From: Otatea glauca
Taxonomy: Eukaryota > Streptophyta > Magnoliopsida > Poales > Poaceae
NCBI GenBank assembly: GCA_036346275.1
Contig: CM070720.1
Location: 8,905,278-8,969,277 of the forward strand
DNA length: 64,000 bases
Reading direction: 5' to 3'
Shown here: in pieces, positions 21,985 through 32,569 of the stretch
How the letters are laid out: each line of letters opens with the position of its first letter
How positions within the stretch are numbered: position 1 is the stretch's first letter
Position numbers and translations under genes: made by a program
The notes under the pieces: model-generated
Seen by the model: the letters and a program-made list of their open reading frames with translations, nothing else
Databases searched by the model: none
What the model was told of the DNA's origin: nothing

Positions 21985-22570
21985 CACTGAATCCCTTCGG
22001 CTCTTGGTGCATTTAATCCGTCCTCACCACATCGGCTATAAAAGGCGAACCAGCGTTGCAGAATTCATCTTTTCCCGCTTAGCTCACTATCTTTCTGTTT
22101 CATATTTCCATTTTCTTCATGCAGCGGAGAAGGAGAAGGAATATCAGGCGCGTCCAGGATCCCCGGCTCGCCGAAGAATGGGCGCTTTTTGCGGCCGTCG
22201 TGGCTGAAATGATGGAGGATGTCACCGTCGCTGCTGACCGTGTCGCCGTCGACACTTTCCTCTAGATTTTTCCTGTCCTTTACAGGGCCAGGGAAGCCCT
22301 TGTGGAAGCGTTGGGCCGCGTGCGTCGGGGTGAAGTGTAGGCCCCCCCTCCTGTAAAAAATATCTCCCAGGCGTAATGCCTGGGCGATTTATATAAATAA
22401 AGAAATACTTTTCAAAGCATTCTCGATGAATGATGTTTGTCGTAACTTAGATCCTGCTTGGGATGTTTCGAAGCTTTCATGGTCCTTCGATCGAATGATA
22501 TCCGCTTCCATTTGTCGTAAAGCGTATCTTAGGCTCATCGCGTAGCGCATTGTTCGAAGACCGGTGCAAC
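21985..22570 (+). other. Minigene cassette, gypsy copy in element F
   Basis: Plus-strand unit, antisense to F. It matches the Sirevirus cassettes at 7843-8410 and 40180-40745. A TATAAAA lies at 22037-22043, a C/T-rich leader follows, the ORF starts at 22119 and AATAAA is at 22396-22401. Homology then runs on through GATCGAATGATATCC to about 22555. It lies between the 3' LTR and the tandem repeat, in the hypervariable 3' region of the element. Confidence 0.75.
22119..22340 (+). pseudogene. Small cassette ORF in F, one internal stop
   Basis: 73 codons from ATG at 22119 to TAG at 22338, with a single in-frame TAG at codon 49 (22263-22265). The N-terminus is Arg-rich (MQRRRRRNIRR) where the Sirevirus copies begin MPKR. 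After the stop, the conserved LYRAREALVEALGRVRRGE segment is intact and nearly identical to B. TATA-to-ATG and ATG-to-AATAAA spacings match A within ten bases. The function is unknown. Confidence 0.65.
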
Positions 22571-22640
22571 CCTCGGCCAAGCGATACTCAGATCCTACTA
22601 GCGCAACATACATCTTAGGTCCAACTTAGGACATCATACC

Positions 22641-23035
22641 CGACTAACATCGGATACAACTTAGGCTCTCTTGGAGCGTATCGGGATTTATACGGCTCTT
22701 GGCCGAGTGATTCCCATATCTGACTGATGGCGGATACAGCTTAGGCTCTCTTGGAGCGTACCAGATTTTTCTTGGCTCCTGGCCGTGCGATACCCATATC
22801 CGACTGGTGCTGGATATGGATTTAGCCCTTTTGGAGCGTATCAGGGTTTACGTGGCTTTTGGGCGAGTGGTACCCATATCCGACTGGCGCAAGATATAGC
22901 TTAGGTTCAACTTGGAGCATACCTAATTTTTCTTGGCTCATGGCCGAGTGATACCTGCATCCGACTGGTGTAGGATACAGATCTGGTCCAACTTGGAACA
23001 TATCAAGGTTTTATCCGAATGGTATCCGTACTTGT
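22641..23035. repeat. 80-bp tandem repeat in F 3' region, about five units
   Basis: CGACT(A/G)... starts recur at 22641, 22721, 22801, 22881 and 22962. Each unit holds GGATACAGCTTAGG-like, TTGGAGCGTA(T/C)C and GGCCGAGTGATACCCATAT-like words. The last unit is truncated. Tandem repeats in this position are known from Tat-lineage 3' UTRs. Confidence 0.85.
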
Positions 23036-23540
23036 TTATTACGACGCACAGCTTTTCGACCCTCTTGGGGCATGCCATTGGACTTACGCCCGTTTGGGCT
23101 CAACCCGTGATATATGATTCCGACATGCGGTAACCACCTTGCGACCCATCGTGGGGCATATCGCGAGAAGATATATTTTTTATCCAGGTTGAAGGACACC
23201 CACGTCCCGCTTAGCACGGTAAGTGGGGAAAACATCCCATCGTGGGGAGCGACGTGTCCCAAACATGACTTGGTCAAGCCGCGCCTGCCTTAGTGAGTCA
23301 GAGCGTCGGCCACGCAAATCATTTATGGGGAATTCGGAAGGGCGAGGCGTTTAGCAATCTTTTTCCCGCGGTTCAATGAAAACCTAATTTTTCCCTTCCT
23401 TTAAAGGTTAAACCAGGCGCCGCCCGACGGTTCATCCCTTTAGCGCGCATTCCTGCTCTCTTCTGCTTCCCTGTTTCTTCGACTTCTCCGCCATTAGGGT
23501 TCTTCGCATTTTTGCGCCGCCGTAGATCTTTCTTTCAAAA
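23036..23540 (+). promoter_or_regulatory. Upstream region of the antisense gene in F
   Basis: About 500 bp without a gene. TTTAAAG at about 23400-23406 is a possible TATA box about 140 bases before the ATG at 23541. The last part is C/T-rich like a leader. Confidence 0.35.
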
Positions 23541-25965
23541 ATGTCTTCTCCTTCTTCCTCGCAGCCCTTGCCCCAGGATTGGACGACTTCGACCACCACG
23601 GAGGAGAAACTGCAGTCTATGGTGGATGATGGGATCCTCCCCGACTTGGCCTTGGTCTCTGCCCGGCCGGCTGCTGGTGAGTCCGTCCCCACTCCTCGCC
23701 CTAAAGAGGTTGTGGTCTTTGAATCTTTCTTCCAGCGTGGGCTGGGCCTTCCCGCCTGTGCTTTCCTTCGCGGTCTCCTCTTCTTCTATGAGATTGAATT
23801 GGTGAACTCGAATCCCAATTCGATCCTGCAGATTTCCCTTTTCGTTCATCTCTGTGAAGCCTTCCTAGGCATTAGCCCCCATTTTGATCTCTTTCGCCAT
23901 TTTTACCTCCTGAAACCTTATCCATCCAAGAGTGACCCCAAGGTCGTTGGGGGAGCCGGATTCCAGCTGCGTGAGGGGCTGAAGAAAAATTACTTCGCAA
24001 TTCCTTTCAAAACCTCCAACAAGGGCTGGTATCATGAGTGGTTCTATTGCGCCAACCCCTGTCCTGCCCTTCCTTCCTTTGGTGGGCGTCGTCCTAAGGC
24101 ATCTCTTTCTTGGATGTCCACCCCCAACTCTGCCGACATGCATCAGGTGCATGACCTTCTGGCACTGATTGAAAAGCTGAAGGAAGGTGGTCTCACAGGG
24201 TAGCTCTGGCTCTGCACTTTGTTGCTCGCCGGATACAGCCCCTGAAAGAGCGAGTTCATCTGGGATTCGCGTATGAAGGGAAAGATAACCCGACTCGGGA
24301 ACGGCCCGATGAGCTGCCTAGGGAACAAATTTCGCTCAGGTCAGCGAATTCTTCATCCCGGGCATCGACGTATCCTCCGTAAGATGCCCGAAGTCTTTCA
24401 CCGCTTCACACTCCCTCCTGAGGTGAGCTAATTTGAGAGATTTTTGTCTTTGTCTCTGAGTGTCTTTTAACCTTTGGTCTTCCTTCACAGGATCGCGTTG
24501 CCTTCTTCAGTGATGCGCCTCTTCCGGAGATGCCCGTTCACATGGGTGGTCCTACGAAGCGGCGAGCGAGCTCTCCTGCGGGAGATCCTGCTGCCAAAAA
24601 GGGAAAAAAGGCGGCAACGAAAGACCCCGTGAAGCACCGTCACTTGGCTGGCGGTCCCAAGATCCAGGACCCTTCGGTGCGAGCCCCAGCTCCTTCGGCT
24701 TCCCCCCCCCCCCCCGCAAGCCTGCAGTCGGGTCGCCGTCTGGGGCCCCCGTGGAGGTCGAACCTCCGGAGGTTTGCTCCTCGGGCGTGGAGGCCGCGTC
24801 CGGGGATGCCGAAGTGCCCCCCGCATCCGGGGACACCGAAGTGCCCCTCGGGCCCCTGGCGCCATCTCTGACTCCTCCTGCCTCGGAATCGAGCCCTGCT
24901 GCTCCGGAGCCGATTTCCCGACCGTCCCCCGAGATCGAGGAGATCCTCAGAGTTCTGCTGACCCCCGCTCGCCCTGGCTCTAACGCAAGCTGCGTGGGTT
25001 GATGAGGAGGAAGGCGTGAAGCTCCTGGATGATCCGGAGGAGGAGGAGAAGGAGATGAATAGCTTTTACAATCACGCTGCGGCTTGCGTGAGCGCGGCCC
25101 GGGTAAGCACTCCTCTGCACTTGCTGTCTTCCTGCTTCCGCCATTCACCATGTAGTTACTTTTTCCTGTGACGATTACAAAAATGGGGGAGCGCTTTGAA
25201 AAGAAAGCTGAATACTTCCGGAAGATGCTCCCTGAAATCCGGATGCGCCAGGAATATCTGGTCGAATTGGAACGTATCAAGGCCGGGCATGCGACCGAGC
25301 TGCGATCTCTTCGGTCCGAGGTCCATGCGTCGCGAGAGGAGCAGAAGGCTTTGCGCCAGGAGAAGCTGGACGTCGTTGGCTCCCTTTGAGGTAGCTATTC
25401 CCTGGGCCACCCTGCACTTCTATCTAATCATCCGGTTTCTTGATCCTCTTTTATTCATATCAGCTCGGGATTCCGACGTCGCGAAGCTCCAAGGGTAGCT
25501 CAAAGCCACGGAGGACTCCAGAACGAAATCGGAGAAGGAGCTTGAAGGTAACTCCAGTGGCTTGGCCTTACCCTGTCTTCATTACCTTTTCTAATGTTTT
25601 GTTCCGCAGACTACAAGATCAAGACGCGGGCACATTACGCCGTCTTCAATGAGAAGGTCGAAGCCCTCGAGGCGTCTTGCGCTAAGCTTCAGGAGGCCTC
25701 TGAGTTCACTTTATCCCGGGGGCGAGAGGCCACTAAGCAGGGACCAGGTCATCTCTCGGCTGAAGGGAGCCCCCGAGACGCTCAAGAATCTCTTGAAGGA
25801 AACAGCGTCCAATGGTGCTAGCCAGGCTTTCGCGATCACCAAGTCGCTTTATCCCCGAGTGGATCTTGAGGCCATTAAGGAAGGCTTCGCCCGCAACGTA
25901 GATGAGGCGCCGAGCTCTGGGAGGAGGTCAAGGACACTTCTTCGTCCATTGTCGAAACTTTAGAC
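23541..25965 (+). pseudogene. Antisense multi-exon gene of element F (gypsy-associated Transposase_28-like protein)
   Basis: Plus-strand gene opposite to F's own genes. Exon 1 starts at ATG 23541 and is open for 220 codons. It has a Ser/Pro N-terminus and then the conserved core GLGLPACAFLRGLLFFYEIEL, SILQISLFVHLCEAFLGI and FYCANPCPALPSFGG. This core resembles the plant putative gypsy-type transposon family (Pfam Transposase_28, recalled and not searched). A frameshift near 24200 is followed by an IQPLKERVHLGF continuation. Plausible introns are 24423-24490 (GTGAGC to CACAG), about 25104-25170, about 25390-25464 and about 25550-25609 (GTAACT to CGCAG). Later exons encode Pro/Ser-rich, then Glu/Lys-rich coiled-coil sequence (25189-25390, 25610-25800). 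A poly-C run at 24705-24716 may shift the frame. It converges with F's pol, whose stop is near 26232. The role is unknown. Confidence 0.7.
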
Positions 25966-26231
25966 CTGTGAATTGAATGTATATAAAAGCATTTTCCTGT
26001 TCTTGTGCAATTCTTTTGGATGTGCATCTTTGTTTGGGTGGTTTCGACATATCGCGCCCAAGTAGTCCAGCCCCCAGGCTTTGAGGCATGGTTTGTGACG
26101 CATGTCTCAGAGTCTTAAAATCGTAGGAGTGAAGCATTCGGACACATAGATATCGAAAAGATTATGTAAAGAATAACTTTGAATATCGATTCTTTCATTC
26201 ATGATGGAACAATTTGATTTACAAAGCTTAG

Positions 26232-27438
26232 GCGAAGAAACGACGTAGCTGTTCTATGTTCCAAGTGTTGCTGACAGCCGTGCCGTCTTCTCGCTTGAGC
26301 TTGTAAGCCCCAGGGCGTACCACCTCATCGAAGATGTAAGGGCCTTCCCAGTTTGGGAAGAGCTTATGCTCGCATTTCTGACTCCTTCTGAGGACCAGAT
26401 CTCCTTTAGAGAATGCTGTAGGCCTTGGAGATACTTTGCCGATTGAATTGTTGCAACGTCCCTGGCTTCTTCCAGTCGGTCAAGGTCTTCTAGCCGGTTT
26501 TCCTCCGAGGCGACTTCTTCATAGCTCCGGACCCATGGGGATCCGAATTCTAACTCGGTGGGGAGGACTGCCTCCGAGCCATATACCAGGAAGAAAGGTG
26601 ACTACCCGGTTGCTTTGCTGGGGGTGGTTCGCAGCCCCCAGAGTACCGAAGGCAATTCTTTCACCCACCGAGTGGCGTACGGCCTTAGCCGATCGAAAAT
26701 CCTTGCCTTCAGGCCCTGTAATACCATGTCGTTGGCACGCTCGACCTATCCATTGCTCCGGGGGTGCGCTACTGATGCAAAACAGATCTTTATTCCGAGT
26801 TCGTCGCACCAGTCTTGAAATACGTCGCTCCTGAATTGGGTGCTGTTGTCCGTGATGATTCGGTTTGGGACACCGAATCTAACCACGATTTTATTGAAGA
26901 ATTCTTTGGCTTTTGCCGCCGTTATTGTTGTGACCAGCTTGGCCTCCCCACCCATTTGGTGAACTTGTCAACAGCTACGAAGAGATGGGTGTAACCGCCT
27001 TGAGCTTTCTTTAAAGGTCCTACCATTTCAAGCCCCCAGACCGCAAAAGGCCAGGTGATTGGGATGGTTTGTAGTACCTGTGTCGGTTTGTTCATCTGAC
27101 GCGCAAAGAACTGACATCCTTCACATGTTCGGACGATGTCCTCTGCGTCGGTAACGGCAGTTGGCCAGATAAATCCTTGGTGATAAGCCTTGCCGACCAG
27201 GGTTGATGACGCCGCATGATTCCCACACACTCCCGAGTGGATTTCCTTGAGAAGTTTTTTCCCTTCTTGTTCCGATATGCACCGTCGTAGTACTCCCGAG
27301 GAACTCTTGCGATAGAGTTCTTCCTTGATCACCACATAGATCTTGCTTCGGCGCATTACTCGTTCGGCTTGTACTCGGTCTTCGGGTAACTCATCCTTCA
27401 CAAATAGTCGGATCTGGGCTGTCAATCGGGAGTAATGA
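26232..27438 (-). pseudogene. pol: Element F integrase
   Basis: Inserts element cDNA. On the minus strand the zinc-binding part (HSGVCGNHAASSTLVGKAYH, then CEGCQFFA) is followed by the catalytic core. The first catalytic Asp appears replaced by Glu (GLEMVGP at about 27020-27040). The second is kept in ITDNSTQFRS (about 26850). The third, Glu, would fall just after HPRSNG, where the frame breaks near 26745. The C-terminal block reads FPNWEGPYIFDEVVRPGAYKL (first 20 residues as FPNWEGPYIFDEVVRPGAYK) and ends in RRFFA and TAA near 26232. A frameshift at about 26930 splits the core. Confidence 0.85.
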
Positions 27439-28075
27439 CTAGGACTTACGCTTCATGCTCTTCTCGGTGGGTGTCCGCCTTCGATCGAGTGCTAATCGTG
27501 GGCTTGCGAATTTCTTCGACGAATACTCCCATGGCACTGTAGATCGGCAGGATCCCATCTTCGCTAGCTCGTCGGCCGCTTCATTATCTTGGCGGAGCAC
27601 GTGAATAAGTTCCAGGCCGTCGAAGTTACCTTCTAGCTTGCGTACTTCTTGGCAATAGGCTGCCATGTTGTCTTCAATACAGGACCACTCTTTTTGCACT
27701 TGATTGACCATAAGCATTGAGTCCCCGCGAACCGCCAGTCGTCGGATTCCGAGTGATATGGCAATACGGAGCCCATGGATGAGTGCCTCGTACTCGGCGG
27801 CGTTGTTTGATGCAGGGAAAAGAATTTGGAGAACCTTAACCGTTCCCCGCTCGGCGATATGAGCACTATACCAGCCCCCGCGCCGCTGAGCATGAGGGAG
27901 CCATCGAAGTACATGGTCCAATGCTCGAGTTCCTTGGTGACCGCCGGGCTTTGAAGTTCTGTCCACTCGGCGGTGAAGTCGGCGAGTGCTTGAGACTTGA
28001 TGGCTTTGCGAGGCCTGAACAAGATGTCAAAGGCTCCGAGCTCGATGGCCCATTTTGCAATTCTCTCAGTGGCTT
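27439..28075 (-). pseudogene. pol: Element F second RNase H (aRNH-like)
   Basis: A second, archaeal-like RNase H downstream of the normal one, characteristic of Tat-lineage elements. Minus-strand motifs are MYFDGS with the first Asp (about 27905), SNNAAEYEALIHGL with the catalytic Glu (about 27790), AVRGDSMLMVNQV (Asp) and NEAADELAKMGS (final Asp). A frameshift near 27850 divides the first motif from the others. All four acidic positions are visible. It is followed by a linker into integrase. Confidence 0.82.
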
Positions 28076-29441
28076 CCTGATTATGAAGTATATCTCCTAT
28101 TGGGAAGGAGGTGATCACCAAAACAGTATGCTCTTAGAAGTAGTGCTTGAGCTTGCGAGATGTTAGGAGTACGGCATATAATAATTTCTGTACTTGTGGA
28201 TACCGCACCTTAGACTCGCTCAGAACCTCGCTGACGAAGTAGACCGGGTGTTAGATCTTCTGCACATGGCCTGCTCCTTCTCGTTCGACGATGATTGCGG
28301 CGCTGACTACATGAGTTGTTGCCGCGATGTAAAGTAACAAAGGTTCTTCTGGCATCGGTGAAAGCAAAACCGGGGGTGTCGTCAAGAAGGTCTTCAAATC
28401 TTCGAATGCCTGTTGTGCCTCTGGAGTCCATTGGAACTTGTCCTGCTTCTTAAGGAGTTTAAAGAAAGGCATACCTCGCATACCCAGCCGAGAAATAAAC
28501 CTGTTGAGTGCGGCCATGCATCCTGTGAGCTTCTGGACGTCCTTTTGGCAAGTTGGCAGTTCCATATTCGATATGGCCCTGATCTTCTTTGGGTTGGCCT
28601 CGATGCCTCACTGTGATATGATAAACCCGAGCAGTTTTCCCGAAGAAACTCCGAAAACACACTTCTCGGGATTAAGCTTCATGCTGAAGGCCCTTAGACT
28701 CTCGAATGTCTCGGTTAGGTCGGTGATGAGGTCCTTCCTTTCCCAAGTCTTCACCACGACGTCGTCCACGTACACCTCCACAATTCGTTCGAGTTGGGCG
28801 TGAAAGCACCGCTGTATCGTGCGTTGATACGTCGCTCCAGCGTTTGTCAACCCGAATGCCATTGTGGTATAGCAAAAGGCCCCGAATGGCGTGATGAACG
28901 AAGTCTTGATATGATCTTCCGCCTTTAGGCGAATCTGGTGGTACCCTGAGTAGACATCGAGGAAACTCAGGATCTCGGACCCGACGGTTGAATCAACTAC
29001 TTGATCTATCCGAGGTAACCCGAAAGGATCCTTCGAACAGACTTTGTTGAGATCGGTGTAGTCAACGCACATGCGCCAAGTTTTATTCTTTTTTTGAGCT
29101 AGTACAGGGTTTGCCAGCCAATCTAGATGATACACTTCTTTTATAAAGCCTGCGGCTAAAAGCTTTGTGATTTCCTGTTTGATGGCGTTCTGGCGATCTG
29201 GAGCGAACCACCGAAGCCTTTGCTTGATTGGCTTCGTAATTTCGTTGACGTGTAGAGAATGCTCGATCACCTCCCTGGGGACACCCGGCATGTCGGATGG
29301 TTTCCACGCGAAGATGTCCTTGTTAGCTTGGAGAAAGGTGACGAGCTCATTTTCCTATTTGTCCTCGAGCCCTGTCCCGATCAAAGTCGTCTTAGTTGAA
29401 TCGAACGGGTCAAGAATGATTCTCTTGGTTCCTTCGCCAGG
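28076..29441 (-). pseudogene. pol: Element F reverse transcriptase and first RNase H
   Basis: Open for 227 codons from 29291 to 28608, minus strand: KQRLRWFAPDRQ, NKTWRMCVDYTDLN, LSFLDVYSGYHQIRL (first Asp), AGATYQR and the active site YVDDVVVK. A TGA at 28608 stands where CGA (Arg) is expected in the ISARGIEAN-type block. Reading continues in frame (LPTCQKDVQKLTGCMAALNR) into a degenerate RNase H (LLLYIAATTHVVSAAIIVERE, then SEVLSESKVRYPQV, AKWAIELGAFDI). That RNase H lacks the first catalytic Asp, as is usual where a second RNase H has been added. Further stops lie near 28255 and 28135. Confidence 0.88.
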
Positions 29442-30236
29442 TTACATCCCTGACGTGGCCTGCTTTTTGGATGGGATATCTCCCTCTTCCTGCATCGTGT
29501 CCGCTTCTGCTTGGATTCCCCTTCTCTCATCGGCTCCTTCCCTCAGCTCGACGAGTTCATCGTTCTCCCAGTCGCACTCCAGGGACCGCTTGACGTCGCT
29601 GCGAACCGTGATGACGCTTCTTGGTCCTGGCATTTTCATCATCAAGTACGCGTAGTGCGGGATAGCCATGAATCGAGCTAGTCCGGGTCTTCCCAAGATA
29701 GTGTGATACGCCATCTCAAAATCTGCCACCTCAAAATTTATGTACTCGGTCCGATAGTTGTCCTTGGTGCCGAAGGTGACGGGCAAGGAAATCTGTCCGA
29801 GTGGGAGCGAGGATGCTCCGGGAATCACAGCATGGAACGGCTGAGTGCTCGGTCTAAGCTCGGAGAGGGGAATGTTCATGTCGTTGAAAGTTTTGGAGAA
29901 CAAGACGTTGAGTCCACTTCCTCCATCGATCAGGACCTTCTTGAGCTTTACGCTGCGGATAACATGGTCGAGCACTAGAGGGAACTTACCCTGATGTAGA
30001 ACCCGGTTGGGGTGATCCGTTCGGTCGAAGGTGATTGGTACCTCAGACCACTTCAGATATTGGGGGGCTGCTGGTTCCACCGCGTTGATCTCCCGAGCAG
30101 TAAGCTTTTGCTTCCGCTTGGACTCGTATCCGGTGGAGCCCCCGTATATATAGTTCAACTCGTGCTTGGGCTCTTGAAAATCGTCTTCATCTGGAAGGTC
30201 TTTCCTCTTTGCCGCCTCGTCCTTCGCTGGAGCCGG
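29442..30236 (-). pseudogene. pol: Element F protease
   Basis: Aspartic protease region, open from 30236 to 29442 (ATG at 30158). It has VLIDGGSGLNVLF, the Asp-Gly-Gly variant active site of Tat elements, then SSLPLGQISLPVTFG, and ILGRPGLARFMAIPHYAYL forming the flap and C-terminal strand. The end is acidic (ECDWENDELVELREGADERR). It is separated from gag by a stop near 30236. The protease frame appears intact within these limits. Confidence 0.82.
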
Positions 30237-31985
30237 CTACTTGTTGTTCTCCCAAGCAAAACGCTTCAAGGTGAAGTAGTCCTTGGCGGCGTGCTTTCCT
30301 TTAGGAAGGAAAAGACAGATTGCTTCCATGACGGCACTGTAATCAGGTCCTTCCCTCCGCATGGCTCGGGGCCGGACGCGCTCGGCCACCGCGACTAATT
30401 CTTCGCCCTTTCGTTTCTTGTCTTTGTGCTTGGAGGACTCGGGCTTGTCGCCCTTATTCTTCTGATGTGGGCGATCTTCCTGGTGCTCGGCCAGGGCGTC
30501 TGAGGCCGTGGCGTAGCGGTGAGCCAGTGCGAACATCTCCTTCACGGAGGTCGAGGGTTTCCTGGATATTTTCTTAATTAGATCAGGATCACTTACCCCT
30601 TTCTAGAAGGCTGCCACCACCACGGCTTCAGATACGTCCCTGATGGTGTTCTTCTTCTGCATGAAACGTCGGATGAAATCCCTCATCGTCTCGTCCTTCT
30701 TCTGGTGCAACTGGTACAGGTCCCACGGAGTGCCAGGCCTCTCGTAGGTTCCCTGCAAGTTAGCAATGAATTGACCACAGAGATCGCTCCAGGAGTCCAC
30801 CGAGTTTGCAGGGAGGCCCGTGAGCCATGCTTGAGTCGAGGGGGTAAGGTTGACTGGCAGGTAATTTGCCATCACATTCTGGTTACCTCTGGCCGCTTTG
30901 ACCGCTAGGGCGTATACCTGTAGCCAAGCTTCCGGATCTCGCTCACCGTCAAACTTGGCAATGCCTTTAGGGTTGAAACCTTGAGTTATACCACTCGGCG
31001 CGGTAGGAGTGAATCTTTCGAATCCGTCGATGGATCTTTCTTCATGATGAGGGGGAGAGCAGCGCGGTGAGACCCTGGCATGGCAATTGTCGTCGCTACG
31101 TCGGGGTGGAGTTCGGCGCGGCGAGTCCATGACTCGGCGCTCATCGTCATTTCGGCCCCGACGATGACGTTCTCTATGGTCGTCCCTGTCGTCGTATCTT
31201 CGATCGCTTCGCCGATCATAGCCGGTGCCAAAACACTCGAAGTCGTTGCAACACCGACGTCGTTCTTCCTCGTCCCGCTCTTGTCGTCTGGCGGTGATAT
31301 CTTGGCGAAGGTCACGGTTGAGGATGCGATGTGCGTCTCCAACTGGTGGCGTGAGGCGCCGACTGCCGGTACTCCGACTGGTTGCCGTCCGACTGCTAGC
31401 GACACGCGTGGCCGCGTGGGAGCGGGAATGCGCTTCCCCATCCGGCCCTTCTTGATTCTGTTGAATTGCCGCCGCCGTCACCATAGCCTTGATTTGAGCC
31501 ACGATCGGGGCTGCCGAGCTGTCAGCCGCAATCATTGGATCCAGCGTATCGAGTAGCGTCTTGGAGGCGACGATGTTCTGCTGAGGCGTATGGAAGACAA
31601 CTTGGTCTCCCAACCTGGATTGCAGGATGTCCTCTCGGACATGGCGACCGCGAGACCGAAGTGACTGTGCCTCCTTCCCTCTACGGGGTGGTCGATCTTC
31701 CTCCGTAGCTTCCTGATCCTCTTGCTGGCGTTGGAGGTCGGTCTTCTGTTCTTCTATGGCAAAGATGCCTTGAAGATCATAGTAACTCCCTGCAAAGCCG
31801 ATTGGTTCGCCGGCTGATGCAGAGTGACGTACCTGAGATAGATCGGCCTGATTTTTACCAGATTGGATCTTGTTCAAGTCTAGGCAGACCAGTTCTCCGT
31901 GCTTATCCGCGACAAAGTCCATGCTCCCGAAGCGAAAAGCTTGGCCGGAGACGAAAGTGACGGTGATCCCGTCGATTGTTGCCAT
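30237..31985 (-). pseudogene. gag: Element F gag
   Basis: Gag polyprotein on the minus strand. The likely ATG is at 31985, because element E keeps an ATG at the matching position (63519) after its PBS. The N-terminal part (TVTFVSGQAFRFGSMDFVAD) is shared with E. An Arg/Asp-rich low-complexity region follows (31040-31300, DDRDDHRERHRRGRNDDERR). The retrotransposon-gag core has VMANYLPVNLTPSTQAWL, TYERPGTPWDLY and MRDFIRRFMQKKNTI. A TAG near 30603 interrupts the core. It continues with FALAHRYATASDALA and a Lys-rich tail, ending near 30237. No zinc knuckle is seen. Confidence 0.85.
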
Positions 31986-32015
31986 CGAGTCTGTTGGAAA
32001 AGATGTCAGCGTTTC

Positions 32016-32034
32016 CCCTACTTGGCGCTCCAAC
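32016..32034 (-). promoter_or_regulatory. Primer-binding site region of element F
   Basis: On the minus strand GTTGGAGCGCCAAGTAGGG immediately follows the 5' LTR. Element E has the cleaner form TTGGCGCGCCAGGTAGGGG at the same place. The tRNA is not assigned. Confidence 0.65.
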
Positions 32035-32569
32035 TGTCGACTTTTGTAGTCGGCAATGAAATTATGGGGCAGGCGCTAGATCTCAAACTCGATGGTCACA
32101 CAAGACAAGGGATTATCTGAGTTCGAGCTCTTGCGGAGGAGATAATACCTAGTCTGTCTTGTTGGGATTATATTCTTTGTATATGGATCTAAGATTGCTC
32201 AAAGCGCGATGTGCTCGGGCAATATGAGGTGTGCTATGCTCTATGGCTTGATCCTTGTTGTTGCCCGCCTCACCCTTATATACCGGGGTGGTCCGCTTAC
32301 AGGTCTGATCGGTTAGGAGATTCCGATCGGTTACTAGATTCTAGCCGATTCTGAGGATAGGTTTACATCTTTATCTATCCTAATAACGACTCGGATTATA
32401 ACTGTATCATTTACATCCAAATATATGCTCAACTATCTACGGGATGTACCCCCTGGCGCACGGCAACAGGGCCTGGTGCAGGGCATATCATCCTGGGCCT
32501 TCCTCTTGGGCTTATCCCCCGGACGTCTCCGGGCCGATCGTGAGGGTATCTGGATCCTTATATTCCACA
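32035..32569 (-). repeat. 5' LTR of element F
   Basis: 535 bp. The minus strand reads TGTGGAATATAAGGATCC...AGTCGACA. It matches 21051-21594 and the LTR of E (62925-63469). A TATATAAGG box (minus strand) lies at about 32276-32283 and is also present in E at 63194-63201. Confidence 0.9.

Larger units (their letters stand above)
21051..32569 (-). mobile_element. Element F: Tat-type Ty3/gypsy retrotransposon with antisense genes
   Basis: An 11.5-kb minus-strand element with LTRs of 544 and 535 bp. Minus-strand order from the right is LTR, PBS, gag, protease, reverse transcriptase/RNase H, a second RNase H, integrase, a long 3' region with two plus-strand (antisense) transcription units and an 80-bp tandem repeat, then LTR. 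Gypsy gene order, a duplicated RNase H and an antisense extra gene between integrase and the 3' LTR are hallmarks of the plant Tat lineage. Flanking bases are CCAGC and CCGGT, which differ by two transitions, so the TSD is uncertain. Confidence 0.88.

Noticed and set aside
24552..25280. 242-codon minus-strand frame in F
   Set aside because: It is a shadow of the GC-rich antisense-gene exons on the plus strand. The plus strand has homologous words and splice sites; the minus strand has neither.
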